A DNA stretch of 64,000 bases from Sediminivirga luteola (GTDB taxonomy: Bacteria > Actinomycetota > Actinomycetes > Actinomycetales > Brevibacteriaceae). The translations under genes and the position numbers were made by a program. Shown piece by piece: positions 56,578 through 64,000 of this stretch. The stretch lies in assembly GCF_014639315.1 (NCBI RefSeq), contig NZ_BMFY01000011.1, positions 62,001 to 126,000 on the forward strand, written 5' to 3'. Below the pieces are notes generated by a model that was given only the letters and a program-made list of their open reading frames with translations, was not told the DNA's origin and made no database searches. Numbering within the stretch: position 1 is the stretch's first letter; each line of letters starts with the position of its first letter.

Positions 56578-57258
56578 TCAGGCGCTGCGGGGACGCTGCT
56601 GGAAGATCATCCGGAACTTGCCGATCTGCACATCGGCGCCGTTGGTCAGCTCGATCGAGTCGATCAGCTGCCGCTGGACGTAGGTGCCGTTGAGCGAGCC
56701 GGTGTCCCGGAGCAGGAACCCGCTGGGCGTGCGGACGAACTCCGCGTGCTTGCGGGAGACGGTGACGTCGTCCAGGAAGATATCGGCGTTGGGGCTGCGG
56801 CCCACCGTGACGACATCGGTGTCGAGCAGGATCTGCGCCCCGGCGTCCGGGCCGGAGACGACGACCAGCAGCGCGTCGGTCTCCTGCAGGGAATCCAGGC
56901 CTTCGACGGGGTGGATCTCACCGGTGTGCGGATCGACGATGCTGTGACTGGATTGCGGCGGCACCGGATGGGAGCCGGCCGGCGGCGGGTTGGATCCGTA
57001 AGGCACCTGCGGCTGGCCCTGCGTACCGCCGTAGTGCTGCGGCTGGGAGCCATAGGGCTGGGGCGCCTGGGGCGGCTGGCTGCCGTACGGCTGAGGCGGC
57101 TGCTGCCCCCACTGCTGCGGGGCCCCGCCGGCGGTCTGCTCCCAGGGCGCCGGGGACTGCTGACCTTCGTGCGGCGGCCACTGCTGGCCGGGCTGCACCG
57201 GCTGCTGTCCCTGCGGGTACTGGCCCGGGGGCTGCTGGGGGTAGTTCGGAGACGACAT
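56578..57258 (-). CDS. FHA domain protein, GarA/OdhI-like, with Gln/Pro-rich N-terminus
   Basis: A 226-residue protein. The C-terminal FHA domain (about 128-220) matches GarA: ALLVVVSGPDAGAQILL, VGRSPNADIFLDDVTVSRKHAEF and DTGSLNGTYV. The N-terminal half is Gln/Pro/Gly/Tyr-rich. GarA of mycobacteria and OdhI of corynebacteria regulate 2-oxoglutarate metabolism after phosphorylation at an ETTS motif just before the FHA domain. Here only QETD is found at that place and no ETTS, so the switch may be missing or different. Nine bases separate it from gcvH. Confidence 0.88.
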   Translation of the reverse strand: MSSPNYPQQPPGQYPQGQQPVQPGQQWPPHEGQQSPAPWEQTAGGAPQQWGQQPPQPYGSQPPQAPQPYGSQPQHYGGTQGQPQVPYGSNPPPAGSHPVPPQSSHSIVDPHTGEIHPVEGLDSLQETDALLVVVSGPDAGAQILLDTDVVTVGRSPNADIFLDDVTVSRKHAEFVRTPSGFLLRDTGSLNGTYVQRQLIDSIELTNGADVQIGKFRMIFQQRPRSA

Positions 57259-57267
57259 GGGGATCCT

Positions 57268-57660
57268 TCAGCTCAGACTCTCGCGGTAGGCATCGGCGTC
57301 CATGAGCTGGTCCAGCTCGTCCGGCGCGGAGGCGCGGACCTCGTAGAGCCAGCCGTCCTCATAAGGCGAGGAGTTGACCACCTCCGGAGTGTCCTCCAGG
57401 GCCGGGTTGACGGCCACCACAGTGCCGGACAGGGGCGCCACGAGATCGCTGACGCTCTTGGTGGACTCGATCTCCCCGCAGGCCTCACCCGCGGTAAGGG
57501 CGTCGCCCTCGGCGGGAACGTCGACGAAGACGACCTCCCCGAGGGAGTCCTGCGCATACGCGGTCACGCCCACGCGGTAGACGGACTCCTCGGAGCCGGC
57601 CACCACCCACTCGTGGTCAGCGGAGTACCGCAGATGCGAGGGGTACTCGAGCTCGGGCAT
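57268..57660 (-). CDS. gcvH: Glycine cleavage system H protein
   Basis: A 130-residue lipoyl carrier of the glycine cleavage system. The lipoylated lysine is in EIESTKSVSDL, and YSADHEWV marks the N-terminus. ATG 57660 has AGGAG upstream and is preferred over GTG 57666. The other gcv genes are not here. gcvH beside an FHA/GarA gene is a known actinobacterial pairing. Confidence 0.95.
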   Translation of the reverse strand: MPELEYPSHLRYSADHEWVVAGSEESVYRVGVTAYAQDSLGEVVFVDVPAEGDALTAGEACGEIESTKSVSDLVAPLSGTVVAVNPALEDTPEVVNSSPYEDGWLYEVRASAPDELDQLMDADAYRESLS

Positions 57661-57746
57661 TCCCACTCCTCGTCGACGAGCCGAAACTAGGTGATCCCAG
57701 CATACCGGCCAGAACGGCCGTTCAGCGGCGCTGGGTCAAGAAAAGA

Positions 57747-58703
57747 CTACGGGCCGGTATTCCCGGCGGCAACCGTGGCGCGAATCTCCAGACGGGACTG
57801 TCTCTCCGTCGTCATCGCCGCGCCTCGCCGCTCCACCGTGTCCCTGACCCCGCCGGGAATCTGCAGGGCCGTGTCCATCGTCTCCGGATCGCCGATGGCC
57901 GCCACCCGGTACGGGGGCTCGGCCTCTTCGCCGCCGATCAGGACGCCGCCATCGGCCGATGCGGTGATGGCGGTGGAGGCGACCACCCGGATGCCGGAGA
58001 TCTCGATGGCCTCGGCCCCGGCGTCGCGCAGCTCCTGCACGATGCCGACCATATCGGCCGCCGTGACCGCCCGGCCCGGATCCGTCACCTCGATCACGAT
58101 GCCGCTCCCCTCCACCGGGGCTTCCCCGGTCAGGATGGCCAGGGCCTCGGCACGGGCCCTGGCCTGCTCGCGGGCGGCTTCCTGCTGGTCGCTGCCGGAG
58201 GCGAGTTCTCGCTGCTGGGCGAGCAGTTCATCCCGCTCGGCCTCCAGACGCTCGGTGCGCTGGCCGACATCGGCCATGATCCGCACCAGCTCGGCCTCCG
58301 AGAGCTGCTGCAGGCCATCGGCCTCGGTCTGGCGGATCTGCGTGGTGGCGGCGAAGCCCAGGATGGCGCACAGGAATGCGGCCAGCAGCTGCGAGCGTCC
58401 CGGGCGGGCGGTGAACGCCGCGCGCAGGCGCAGCCATGCCAGGCGGCGCGGGCTGGGCGTCGCGCCGGGACCGGTCTCGGCGGTCTCGGCCGCGGGGTCG
58501 GCGGTCGCGGCGGGCGGGGGATCGGCACGGTCGGCCTGGGCCCGAGCCTCGGCATCGTCGAGGTCGGTGGCGGCAGCATCGGCGGCACCCGGAGTGCGCG
58601 TGGTGCCGTCGGCGCCCGGGGCCTGCGCGGCCTCACCGGTCGTGGGCGAGCCGGTCCCGGTCCTGCGCCTGTCCCGGCGGGGGCGTTCGTGCTTGTGCGC
58701 CAT
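57747..58703 (-). CDS. DUF881 membrane protein (downstream copy)
   Basis: A 318-residue protein with a long acidic/Ala-rich cytoplasmic N-terminus, one transmembrane helix (about 105-122), a coiled coil and a C-terminal DUF881 domain with GSGIVIEVTDPGRAVTAADMV (in part) and PPYRVAAIGDPETM. DUF881 proteins are similar to the YlxW/YlxX group encoded near division genes, with unknown function. It is third in the DUF881-DUF1290-DUF881 cassette. Confidence 0.85.
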   Translation of the reverse strand: MAHKHERPRRDRRRTGTGSPTTGEAAQAPGADGTTRTPGAADAAATDLDDAEARAQADRADPPPAATADPAAETAETGPGATPSPRRLAWLRLRAAFTARPGRSQLLAAFLCAILGFAATTQIRQTEADGLQQLSEAELVRIMADVGQRTERLEAERDELLAQQRELASGSDQQEAAREQARARAEALAILTGEAPVEGSGIVIEVTDPGRAVTAADMVGIVQELRDAGAEAIEISGIRVVASTAITASADGGVLIGGEEAEPPYRVAAIGDPETMDTALQIPGGVRDTVERRGAAMTTERQSRLEIRATVAAGNTGP

Positions 58704-58709
58704 CGGCGG

Positions 58710-59042
58710 TCAGGCCTTCAGCAGCTGGCGGCGGATGGCCGCGACGTTGGTGAAGATACGGATGCCCAGGACGACCACGACGGCGGTGGACAGCTGCGTG
58801 CCGACGCCGAGCTGATCGCCCAGGAACACGATGAAGGCGGCGATGAGCACATTGGAGAAGAAGGAGATGACGAAGACGCGGTCGTCGAAGGTGCCCGAGA
58901 GCACCGCCCGCAGGCCGCCGGCGAGCGCATCGAGCGCCGCCACCACGGCGATGGGCAGATAGGGCTGGATGGCCGGCGGCACCGTGGGGTTGAGCCAGAT
59001 GCCCAGCAGGATGCCCAGCACGAGCCCGATGATGGCGATCAC
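58710..59042 (-). CDS. sbp: DUF1290 small basic membrane protein (Sbp-like)
   Basis: A 110-residue membrane protein with about three hydrophobic helices and the DUF1290 core YLPIAVVAALDALAGGLRA, GTFDDRVFVISFF and GIRIFTNVAAIRR. It is homologous to the small basic protein found near ftsZ in Bacillus; its role is unknown. GTG start, overlapping the preceding DUF881 stop by 4 nt. Confidence 0.9.
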   Translation of the reverse strand: MIAIIGLVLGILLGIWLNPTVPPAIQPYLPIAVVAALDALAGGLRAVLSGTFDDRVFVISFFSNVLIAAFIVFLGDQLGVGTQLSTAVVVVLGIRIFTNVAAIRRQLLKA

Positions 59043-60007
59043 TCGGTGACCTCGCTTCCGTCTGCGGTGCTCAGGGTGTCGGCGTGCCGGAAGGCCGGCA
59101 TCTCCGCCGCCGGCACGCTCACGGCGCGTGGCTGTGAGACGCCGGAGGCGATGGCGTAGTCCCGCTCAAGCACCTTCAGGTAGTCGAAGGTGTCCGAAGC
59201 GAGGAACTGACGGCGCAAGCTCCCGGGGTCCTCGCCGCCGACGGCCGCGACCTCGTAGGGGGCGGTGAGCGGGGTGTAGTTGACCATGATGGCACCTCCG
59301 GCACCGCGGATCGCCGACAGGGAGGTGAACCGGTGCCCGTTGATGGCCACGGCCTGCGCGCCGCAGGCGAACAGGGCGTTGACGACGGTCTGCAGATCCT
59401 GGTCCTGCACCCGGTTTGCGGTGTCCTCGGCGCTGCGGGGATCGCCGGCGCCGGTGACCGCGGCCGGGTCGTCGTTGAGGGTGACGACGATGCCGCGCCC
59501 GTCCACCGGAGTGGTGCCGGCGGCGCGTTCGAGCCGTTCAAGGCGCTCGCCCAGGCCGGTGTCGCTCAGGGTGGCGCTGCGCTCGGCACTGAGCCGGGCA
59601 CCGAGTTCCTGGTTCTCCTGCTGCAGGAGGTTCGCATCGCCGGTGGCGGCCTCGATCTGCTCGATGAGGGCGGCACGGGCGGTCTCCCGCTCCGGGTCCC
59701 CGATCCGCAGCTGCCCGATGGCCACGGCCAGCCCGGCGCCCAGGATGAGCGCGACGAGACCGCTGAGCAGCGTGGTGGTCACCCCGGGGCGGGTGCCGTC
59801 AGCCTCGTGCTCGGCGCGGGCGGCGGCATAGGGGTCGTCCAGGCGCTGCCACAGGGACTCCAGGAGGGAGGACGTGCTCTCGTCCTGCCGCTGCGCGACG
59901 GTCCGGGGCGCAGCCAGCTGCTGGGCGGCGTGGCCGCGCGGAGCACGCCTTCCGCGTGGAGCGCGCCGCCCTCGATGAGCGCTTCGCCCCGGCTGGGCGG
60001 CGGGCAT
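59039..60007 (-). CDS. DUF881 membrane protein (upstream copy)
   Basis: A 322-residue protein with a basic Arg/Gly-rich N-terminus, one transmembrane helix (about 80-100), a coiled coil, then a DUF881 domain (DGRGIVVTLNDDP, AVAINGHRFTSLSAIRG, PYEVAAVGGED). The start ATG 60007 has GGAGG upstream; the frame open farther upstream is not used. First gene of the DUF881-DUF1290-DUF881 cassette. The two DUF881 copies are diverged, so it is an old duplication. Confidence 0.87.
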   Translation of the reverse strand: MPAAQPGRSAHRGRRAPRGRRAPRGHAAQQLAAPRTVAQRQDESTSSLLESLWQRLDDPYAAARAEHEADGTRPGVTTTLLSGLVALILGAGLAVAIGQLRIGDPERETARAALIEQIEAATGDANLLQQENQELGARLSAERSATLSDTGLGERLERLERAAGTTPVDGRGIVVTLNDDPAAVTGAGDPRSAEDTANRVQDQDLQTVVNALFACGAQAVAINGHRFTSLSAIRGAGGAIMVNYTPLTAPYEVAAVGGEDPGSLRRQFLASDTFDYLKVLERDYAIASGVSQPRAVSVPAAEMPAFRHADTLSTADGSEVTE

Positions 60008-60186
60008 GGCACCTCCGGGTGGGAGCAGGACTTCAGGCGTCCCTCGGGCGGGACTGGCGGTGTCCCTCAAGACTAAGTCATGGGGGCATGCCCCGGCCGT
60101 CGCGTGTGGACCCAGCCGAGGCGCGCGGCCCAGAAGCAACCGGGGTCACGCACCTCGACTGGGGCCGTGGCATCCTCGCGGCACCC

Positions 60187-60192
60187 TAGAAT
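60187..60192 (+). promoter_or_regulatory. -10 element for leaderless panC
   Basis: TAGAAT followed by seven bases (GGCGTGC) and then ATG at 60200. A transcript starting at the usual distance from this -10 would begin at the start codon itself. This matches the known leaderless pattern in Actinobacteria. No standard ribosome-binding site precedes the gene and no good -35 was found. Confidence 0.6.
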
Positions 60193-60199
60193 GGCGTGC

Positions 60200-61111
60200 A
60201 TGGCCAGACTGACGCTGACGCGGACCGCACGGGAACTCCACGACGCCATCGACGCCGCCCTGGAGGGTGCCGGGCGCGGCTCGCGGGGCCTGGGACTGGT
60301 GCCCACCATGGGCGCGCTGCATGACGGGCACGGCCAGATGGTGCGCATGGCCCGGGACGAGTCCGATGTGGTGGTCGTGACCATCTTCGTCAATCCGCTC
60401 CAGTTCGGGGACCCGCTGGACCTGGAGCGCTATCCGCGCACGCTGGAGGCCGATGTGGCGATGCTGCGCGAGCTCGGGGCGGACATCGTCTTCGCTCCCT
60501 CGGTGGAGGAGATGTACCCGGACGGCGAGCCGCTCGTCTGGGTCCGCACCGGCGCGATGGGCGACCGGCTGGAAGGCGTGGGCAGGCCCGGGCACTTCGA
60601 CGGCGTCGCGACGGTGGTCAGCAAGCTGTTCCATCTGGCGCAGCCGCGGGCGCAGGTGCCGTACCGGGCGTACTTCGGGCAGAAGGACGCGCAGCAGCTG
60701 ACCATCATCAAGCGGATGGTGCATGACCTGAACATCCCGGTGGAAGTGGTGCCGGTGCCGGTGGTCCGCACGTCCGAGGGCCTGGCGCTCTCCAGCCGGA
60801 ACCAGCTCCTCTCCCCCGAGCACGTCCAGACGGCCCTGGCTCTGCCGCGTGCCCTGTTCGCACTGAAAGAGGCCGCGGCGCGCGGGGAACCGCTGGACCT
60901 GGAGGGCGCCGATGCGTTGCTGCGCTCCGAGCCGGGCGTGCGGGTGGAGTACCTGGAGGTGGTGCACCCGATGACGCTCGAGCCGCTGCCGGCCGGCTCG
61001 CTGCGCCGGCCTTTCCGGGGACGGGCGCTGGCGCTGGCGGCGGTCGTCGTCGGGGGCATCAGGCTGATCGACAATATGCCCTTGCAGGGCCCGGGAGGCG
61101 GGGAGTCCTGA
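60200..61111 (+). CDS. panC: Pantothenate synthetase
   Basis: A 303-residue enzyme that joins pantoate and beta-alanine with ATP. Motifs: [14 protein letters not shown] (HxGH nucleotide-binding motif), [19 protein letters not shown] and [19 protein letters not shown] 60200 is used because the -10 spacing suggests a leaderless message; an in-frame ATG exists at 60191. It abuts the deaminase gene (1-nt overlap). Confidence 0.95.
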   Translation: MARLTLTRTARELHDAIDAALEGAGRGSRGLGLVPTMGALHDGHGQMVRMARDESDVVVVTIFVNPLQFGDPLDLERYPRTLEADVAMLRELGADIVFAPSVEEMYPDGEPLVWVRTGAMGDRLEGVGRPGHFDGVATVVSKLFHLAQPRAQVPYRAYFGQKDAQQLTIIKRMVHDLNIPVEVVPVPVVRTSEGLALSSRNQLLSPEHVQTALALPRALFALKEAAARGEPLDLEGADALLRSEPGVRVEYLEVVHPMTLEPLPAGSLRRPFRGRALALAAVVVGGIRLIDNMPLQGPGGGES

Positions 61112-61716
61112 TGCCGGCACCGCATGAGGGCCTGCCGGTCTCGTTCGGGGTGCGGCTGCCGGAGTGGCTGCGGCTTCAGCTGGACTACCTGCCGCGGGCG
61201 CTCGGCTCAGCCGAGGAGCGCATGGACCTGGTGAACGCGCTGGCGCGCCGGAACGTCGACGAGGGTACCGGCGGGCCGTTCGCGGCGCTCGTCGTGGACG
61301 GCGACTCCGGCCGGGTGCTGGCCGCGGGAGTGAACCTGGTGCTCGGGACGGGTCTGTCGAGCGCGCACGCCGAGGTCGTGACCTTGTCCCTGGCGCAGTC
61401 GGCCCTGGGCACCTGGAATCTGGGTTCCGCGGCGCCGCGGGTCCTGCTGTCGGTCAATGCGCAGCCGTGCGCCATGTGCTTCGGTGCGTTGTTGTGGTCG
61501 GGCGTGCGGGAACTGGAGTTCGCCGCGCTGGGTCCGGACGTGGAGCGGCTGACGGGCTTCGACGAGGGCCCGGTACCGGCCGGCTGGCGGGATGAACTTG
61601 CGGCGCGGGGGATCGAACTGCGCACCGGCGTCCGGGAGCCGGAAGCACATGAGGTGCTGGCCCATTACGGACGGCTGGTCGCCGAGGGGCAGCTGCCGCT
61701 GTACAACGGGCGGTAG
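61111..61716 (+). CDS. Nucleoside/cytidine deaminase-like zinc enzyme
   Basis: A 201-residue member of the cytidine/guanine deaminase superfamily, with zinc motifs HAE (in SSAHAEVVTL) and PCAMC. The GTGGPFAALVVDGDSGRVLAAGVN (in part) and NAQPCAMCFGALLWSG segments are typical of nucleoside deaminases of the guanine/tRNA-adenosine type. The substrate is not clear. It is probably co-transcribed with panC. Confidence 0.8.
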   Translation: MPAPHEGLPVSFGVRLPEWLRLQLDYLPRALGSAEERMDLVNALARRNVDEGTGGPFAALVVDGDSGRVLAAGVNLVLGTGLSSAHAEVVTLSLAQSALGTWNLGSAAPRVLLSVNAQPCAMCFGALLWSGVRELEFAALGPDVERLTGFDEGPVPAGWRDELAARGIELRTGVREPEAHEVLAHYGRLVAEGQLPLYNGR

Positions 61717-61729
61717 TGAGGGGCTGCGG

Positions 61730-61758
61730 CAGGGCACCGGCTTTCAAGCCGGACCCTG
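61730..61758. terminator. Bidirectional hairpin between deaminase and htpX
   Basis: CAGGG (61730-61734) and CCCTG (61754-61758) flank an inner perfect stem CCGGCTT/AAGCCGG (61737-61743 with 61746-61752). The hairpin lies in the 61-bp space between two convergent genes, the expected place for a shared terminator. No T-run. Confidence 0.5.
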
Positions 61759-61777
61759 GCCGCGCCCCGCGGAGGGT

Positions 61778-62680
61778 TCAGCGCAGCGCCCAAGGCGTCC
61801 ATAGCGGCCGCAGGGCCGGCACCGACGCACGGCCAGCCATCTTATGGAGCCGTCGCACGCGTTCGGAGGTCGGTGGGTGAGTGCGGAACATCGCCGCCGC
61901 ACCCTCCCCGGCAAGCGGGTTGGCGATCATCAGATGAGCCTGCGAGACCGCCGAGCCCTCCGGTGCCAGTGGCACAGCTCGCGTTCCGGCCTCGATCTTC
62001 TCCAACGCGGAGGCCAACGCGAGCGGATCGCCGGAAAGCCGGGCACCATCCGCGTCGGCCTCGTACTCCCTGCTACGGCTGATCGCCAGCTGAATCAAGC
62101 CCGCCGCGAGTGGGCCAAGGACCAGCATCAGCATCGCCGCCAGCGGATGCGGCGCATCGTCGTCCTCGGCGCCCAGCGGCAGGAAGAACGCCAAGTTCGC
62201 CACCGACGTGACGATACCGGCCAGAGCCGCGGCGACGCTGGAGATCAGGATGTCCCGGTTGCCGATGTGCGACAGCTCGTGTGCCAGAACCGCGCGCAGC
62301 TCCCGCCGGTTCAGGATGCGCAGGATGCCCTCGGTGACGCATACCGCCGCATGCTCCGGGTTCCGCCCGGTTGCGAAGGCATTGGGCTGGGCCAGTGCGC
62401 TGATATAGATCCGCGGCATCGGCTGCCCCGCCGACTCGGTCAGCTCCCGCACCATGGCGTGAAGCTCCGGTGCCTGCCGTGGGCCGACCGGCCGCGCTCC
62501 CATCGTTCTCAGCGCGATCCGGTCAGAGGCAAAATAGGCGATCCCATTGGTGACCAGGGACAATACGGTCGCGATGCCCAGGCCGGTGCTACCGCCCAAC
62601 CAGTAGCCCGCCGTCAGGATCAGCGCCGTGAGCAGGCCCAAGAGCACGGCCGTCTTGAGTCCGTTGCGGTAACGGCGCAT
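61778..62680 (-). CDS. htpX: HtpX-family membrane M48 zinc metalloprotease
   Basis: A 300-residue membrane protease with N-terminal helices (about 10-50), HELSH at residues 134-138 (zinc ligands His134, His138 and catalytic Glu135), another hydrophobic pair, and the third ligand in SREYEADADG. HtpX degrades damaged membrane proteins and is often heat-inducible. No heat-shock operator was identified. Isolated on the minus strand. Confidence 0.93.
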   Translation of the reverse strand: MRRYRNGLKTAVLLGLLTALILTAGYWLGGSTGLGIATVLSLVTNGIAYFASDRIALRTMGARPVGPRQAPELHAMVRELTESAGQPMPRIYISALAQPNAFATGRNPEHAAVCVTEGILRILNRRELRAVLAHELSHIGNRDILISSVAAALAGIVTSVANLAFFLPLGAEDDDAPHPLAAMLMLVLGPLAAGLIQLAISRSREYEADADGARLSGDPLALASALEKIEAGTRAVPLAPEGSAVSQAHLMIANPLAGEGAAAMFRTHPPTSERVRRLHKMAGRASVPALRPLWTPWALR

Positions 62681-63200
62681 CGTTCACCACCATCCTCTCC
62701 TCACTGACGCCCGGTTGACGTCCTGGAACACCCCAGCGGCACGCGACCGGATCTAGCGAGGAGCCCGGGCCGACCCACCACTGGTTCGTTCCGCATGCAT
62801 TCCTTTTGGTGTGCACAACGCAACACGCGGGCAGAGCATTCCAACATGAGCGTGATCGACTCAATTTTCTTACACTGGGGCGGGCTCCCGTTCGGCCGGT
62901 GACGCTCCGGGCGCCTTCCTCGCTTTCTGACCAGCGTGCAGTTACGGCACGCTGGTCAGCGATCCGGAAGACGGGACGCCCGTGGGGCGCCGGATTACGC
63001 CGGCGCACGCGAGCCTCGTGGCATGGAAAGGCACGCGGTCTACGGCGCAGGATGTGGGACGCCGACGCATGGCCCCTCAAGCCTCCTCCCGGAACCAGTC
63101 GACCCGGCCCCTCAGCGGCACCCGGAGTCAGGCGGCCACATATCCAGGGCGGCGCTTGGCACGGTGGACGAGGCCCTCCGCTGCCGGCCGCACCGGCGGT
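62681..63200. other. 520-bp spacer upstream of htpX
   Basis: No gene is supported; short frames on either strand are Arg/Pro-rich and lack start signals. The spacer contains a 13-bp perfect inverted repeat (62927-62959). The AT-rich patch CAATTTTCTTAC (about 62862-62873) could contribute to an htpX promoter on the minus strand, but no clear -10/-35 pair was found. Confidence 0.5.
62927..62959. repeat. Perfect 13-bp inverted repeat
   Basis: CTGACCAGCGTGC (62927-62939) and GCACGCTGGTCAG (62947-62959) form a perfect 13-bp stem with a 7-base loop. Neither side has a T-run. It lies about 250 bp upstream of htpX and about 240 bp beyond the CDGSH gene stop. It could be a terminator, an operator or a DNA-structure element. 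Confidence 0.7.
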
Positions 63201-63413
63201 TCACTCCCGCGGCTGTGTGGTGAAGCCGGTGATCTTATGGGTGCCGTCGCACCAGGGCTTGATCGCCGAGGCACCGCAGCGACACAGCGCAGCAGACCGG
63301 CGCGGCTGCTCGATGGGCTCGCCGTTCTCGTCGACGAAAACGGCCGGACCGCGGACGATCAGGGGCCCGTTGGGGTAGGCGGTCACGGTGACGGGACGTT
63401 CATCGTGGGTCAT
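63201..63413 (-). CDS. CDGSH-type iron-sulfur domain protein
   Basis: A 70-residue protein with the iron-sulfur binding signature CRCGASAIKPWCDGTH (three Cys and one His ligand for a 2Fe-2S cluster) and an N-terminal beta segment VTVTAYPNGPLIVRGPA. Small CDGSH proteins are redox or Fe-S handling proteins; the partner is unknown. The start ATG overlaps the stop of the upstream glycosyltransferase (ATGA). Confidence 0.88.
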   Translation of the reverse strand: MTHDERPVTVTAYPNGPLIVRGPAVFVDENGEPIEQPRRSAALCRCGASAIKPWCDGTHKITGFTTQPRE

Positions 63414-64000
63414 GAGCGTGCCTCCTTGCAGTGACGTGTGAGCCGACGGGTGCTGTGGGCTGCGGTGGTGATGCGCGTGTCGCGGTAGCGGACGCCGCCG
63501 CGCATCCGCACCAGGGGAACCGTCCAGGCGGTGAGGGCGCGTTCGGCCACCCACAACGGCGCCCACAGGACCGCCGATGCCGGGAAGTGCGCGGCGCCGC
63601 GATCCCGGTACCGGCCCCAGGCGGCGATGGCGACGGTGGCCGTCACGATCACGGAGAGCCTGCGTGCTGGCCGCCGGAACGCCCAGACGGCAACCGGCAG
63701 GAGTGAGAGTTCGGCCAGGGACCGTGCTGGCTGGCCCAGGCTGTCATAGGCCTGCCGGACCCGTTGTTCCAGGAACCTGGCCGCGGTGGGCGGACGCCGG
63801 GCGATGTAGATGTCCCGGGCGATGCGCACGCGGCCGCCGCATGCCCGGACCGTGCGCTCGAGCTCGAGGTTCTCGAACAGCACATCGGTGTCGTACCCTT
63901 CCGGCGGCAGCGCGTTCCGCCGTAGTGCCAGGGTGCCGGAGTAGTCGCCGCCGAACGCCCGGTTGATGAGAGTCCGCCCGGTATCCCAGCGGGCGTGCCA
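63410..64000 (-). CDS. Family 2 glycosyltransferase, membrane-associated (5' part beyond right edge)
   Basis: The 196 readable residues are the C-terminal part of a GT2-type enzyme: GGDYSGTLALRRNAL, then YDTDVLFENLELERTV (the region containing the catalytic base and the receptor site) and RRPPTAARFLEQRVRQAYDSL, the QxxRW-like segment, followed by hydrophobic stretches. The start lies outside. The sugar and acceptor are unknown. It overlaps the CDGSH gene by 4 nt. Confidence 0.75.
   Translation of the reverse strand, partial: WHARWDTGRTLINRAFGGDYSGTLALRRNALPPEGYDTDVLFENLELERTVRACGGRVRIARDIYIARRPPTAARFLEQRVRQAYDSLGQPARSLAELSLLPVAVWAFRRPARRLSVIVTATVAIAAWGRYRDRGAAHFPASAVLWAPLWVAERALTAWTVPLVRMRGGVRYRDTRITTAAHSTRRLTRHCKEARS

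Noticed and set aside
62806-63378. Plus-strand frame of 190 codons upstream of htpX
   Set aside because: It crosses the large inverted repeat and the CDGSH gene, with Arg/Pro-rich composition and no start signal.
1-64000. Prophage, transposon, CRISPR or genomic island
   Set aside because: No integrase, transposase, terminal repeats or spaced repeats were seen; gene order is conserved core.

Overview
The window is a gene-dense, high-GC actinobacterial chromosome segment. The gene set and order point to a Micrococcales-type organism: sigA beside a DUF4192 gene, HelD, DivIVA/SepF/YggT behind ftsZ, a type II DAHP synthase next to a PASTA kinase and an Rv2175c-like protein, and GarA with GcvH. 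I cannot name the genus. MurE carries a DNPR motif, which points to a meso-diaminopimelate type peptidoglycan. No rRNA, tRNA, CRISPR array or insertion sequence was recognised.

Layout. Positions 1-5651 (minus) hold a pair of overlapping dynamin-like GTPases, the primary sigma factor SigA and a DUF4192 protein. Positions 5778-9882 (plus) hold a spermidine-synthase-like protein, the RNA-polymerase helicase HelD and an M50-type membrane metalloprotease. Positions 10152-36149 (minus) form one long division and cell-wall (dcw) block. In transcription order it is mraZ, rsmH, ftsL, ftsI, murE, murF, mraY, murD, ftsW, murG, murC, ftsQ, ftsZ, pgeF, sepF, yggT, divIVA, lspA, rluD, dnaE, hisD, nrdR. Many neighbours overlap by 4 nt (ATGA/GTGA), so they are translationally coupled. 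A hairpin followed by a T-rich stretch ends the block after nrdR.

Divergent from mraZ is a moxR-DUF58-transglutaminase operon (36522-40944). The spacer between them carries GTGG-type direct repeats with a pitch near 10 bp. They look like MraZ operators on both sides and are the most interesting regulatory signal in the window. After an 819-bp gene-poor stretch come a DUF3040 membrane protein, DNA polymerase IV, a lipoprotein coupled to a polyprenyl diphosphate synthase, an Rv2175c-like DNA-binding protein, a LysM/lytic transglycosylase coupled to a three-PASTA Ser/Thr kinase, and DAHP synthase.

Positions 51519-55951 form an iron/heme uptake locus: hmuTUV on the minus strand and a divergent enterochelin-esterase-like gene, with a DtxR/IdeR-like box between them. 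Positions 55964-60007 (minus) carry the DUF881-DUF1290-DUF881 cassette, gcvH, a GarA-like FHA protein and a DUF151 protein. The right end has panC (apparently leaderless), a nucleoside deaminase, HtpX, a small CDGSH iron-sulfur protein and a truncated family 2 glycosyltransferase.

Most of the window is conserved core genome. The unusual points are the extended MraZ-like operator set, the absence of yggS between pgeF and sepF, the absence of MerR genes between the FHA and DUF151 genes, an FHA protein without the usual phospho-switch motif, and a few unexplained inverted repeats.
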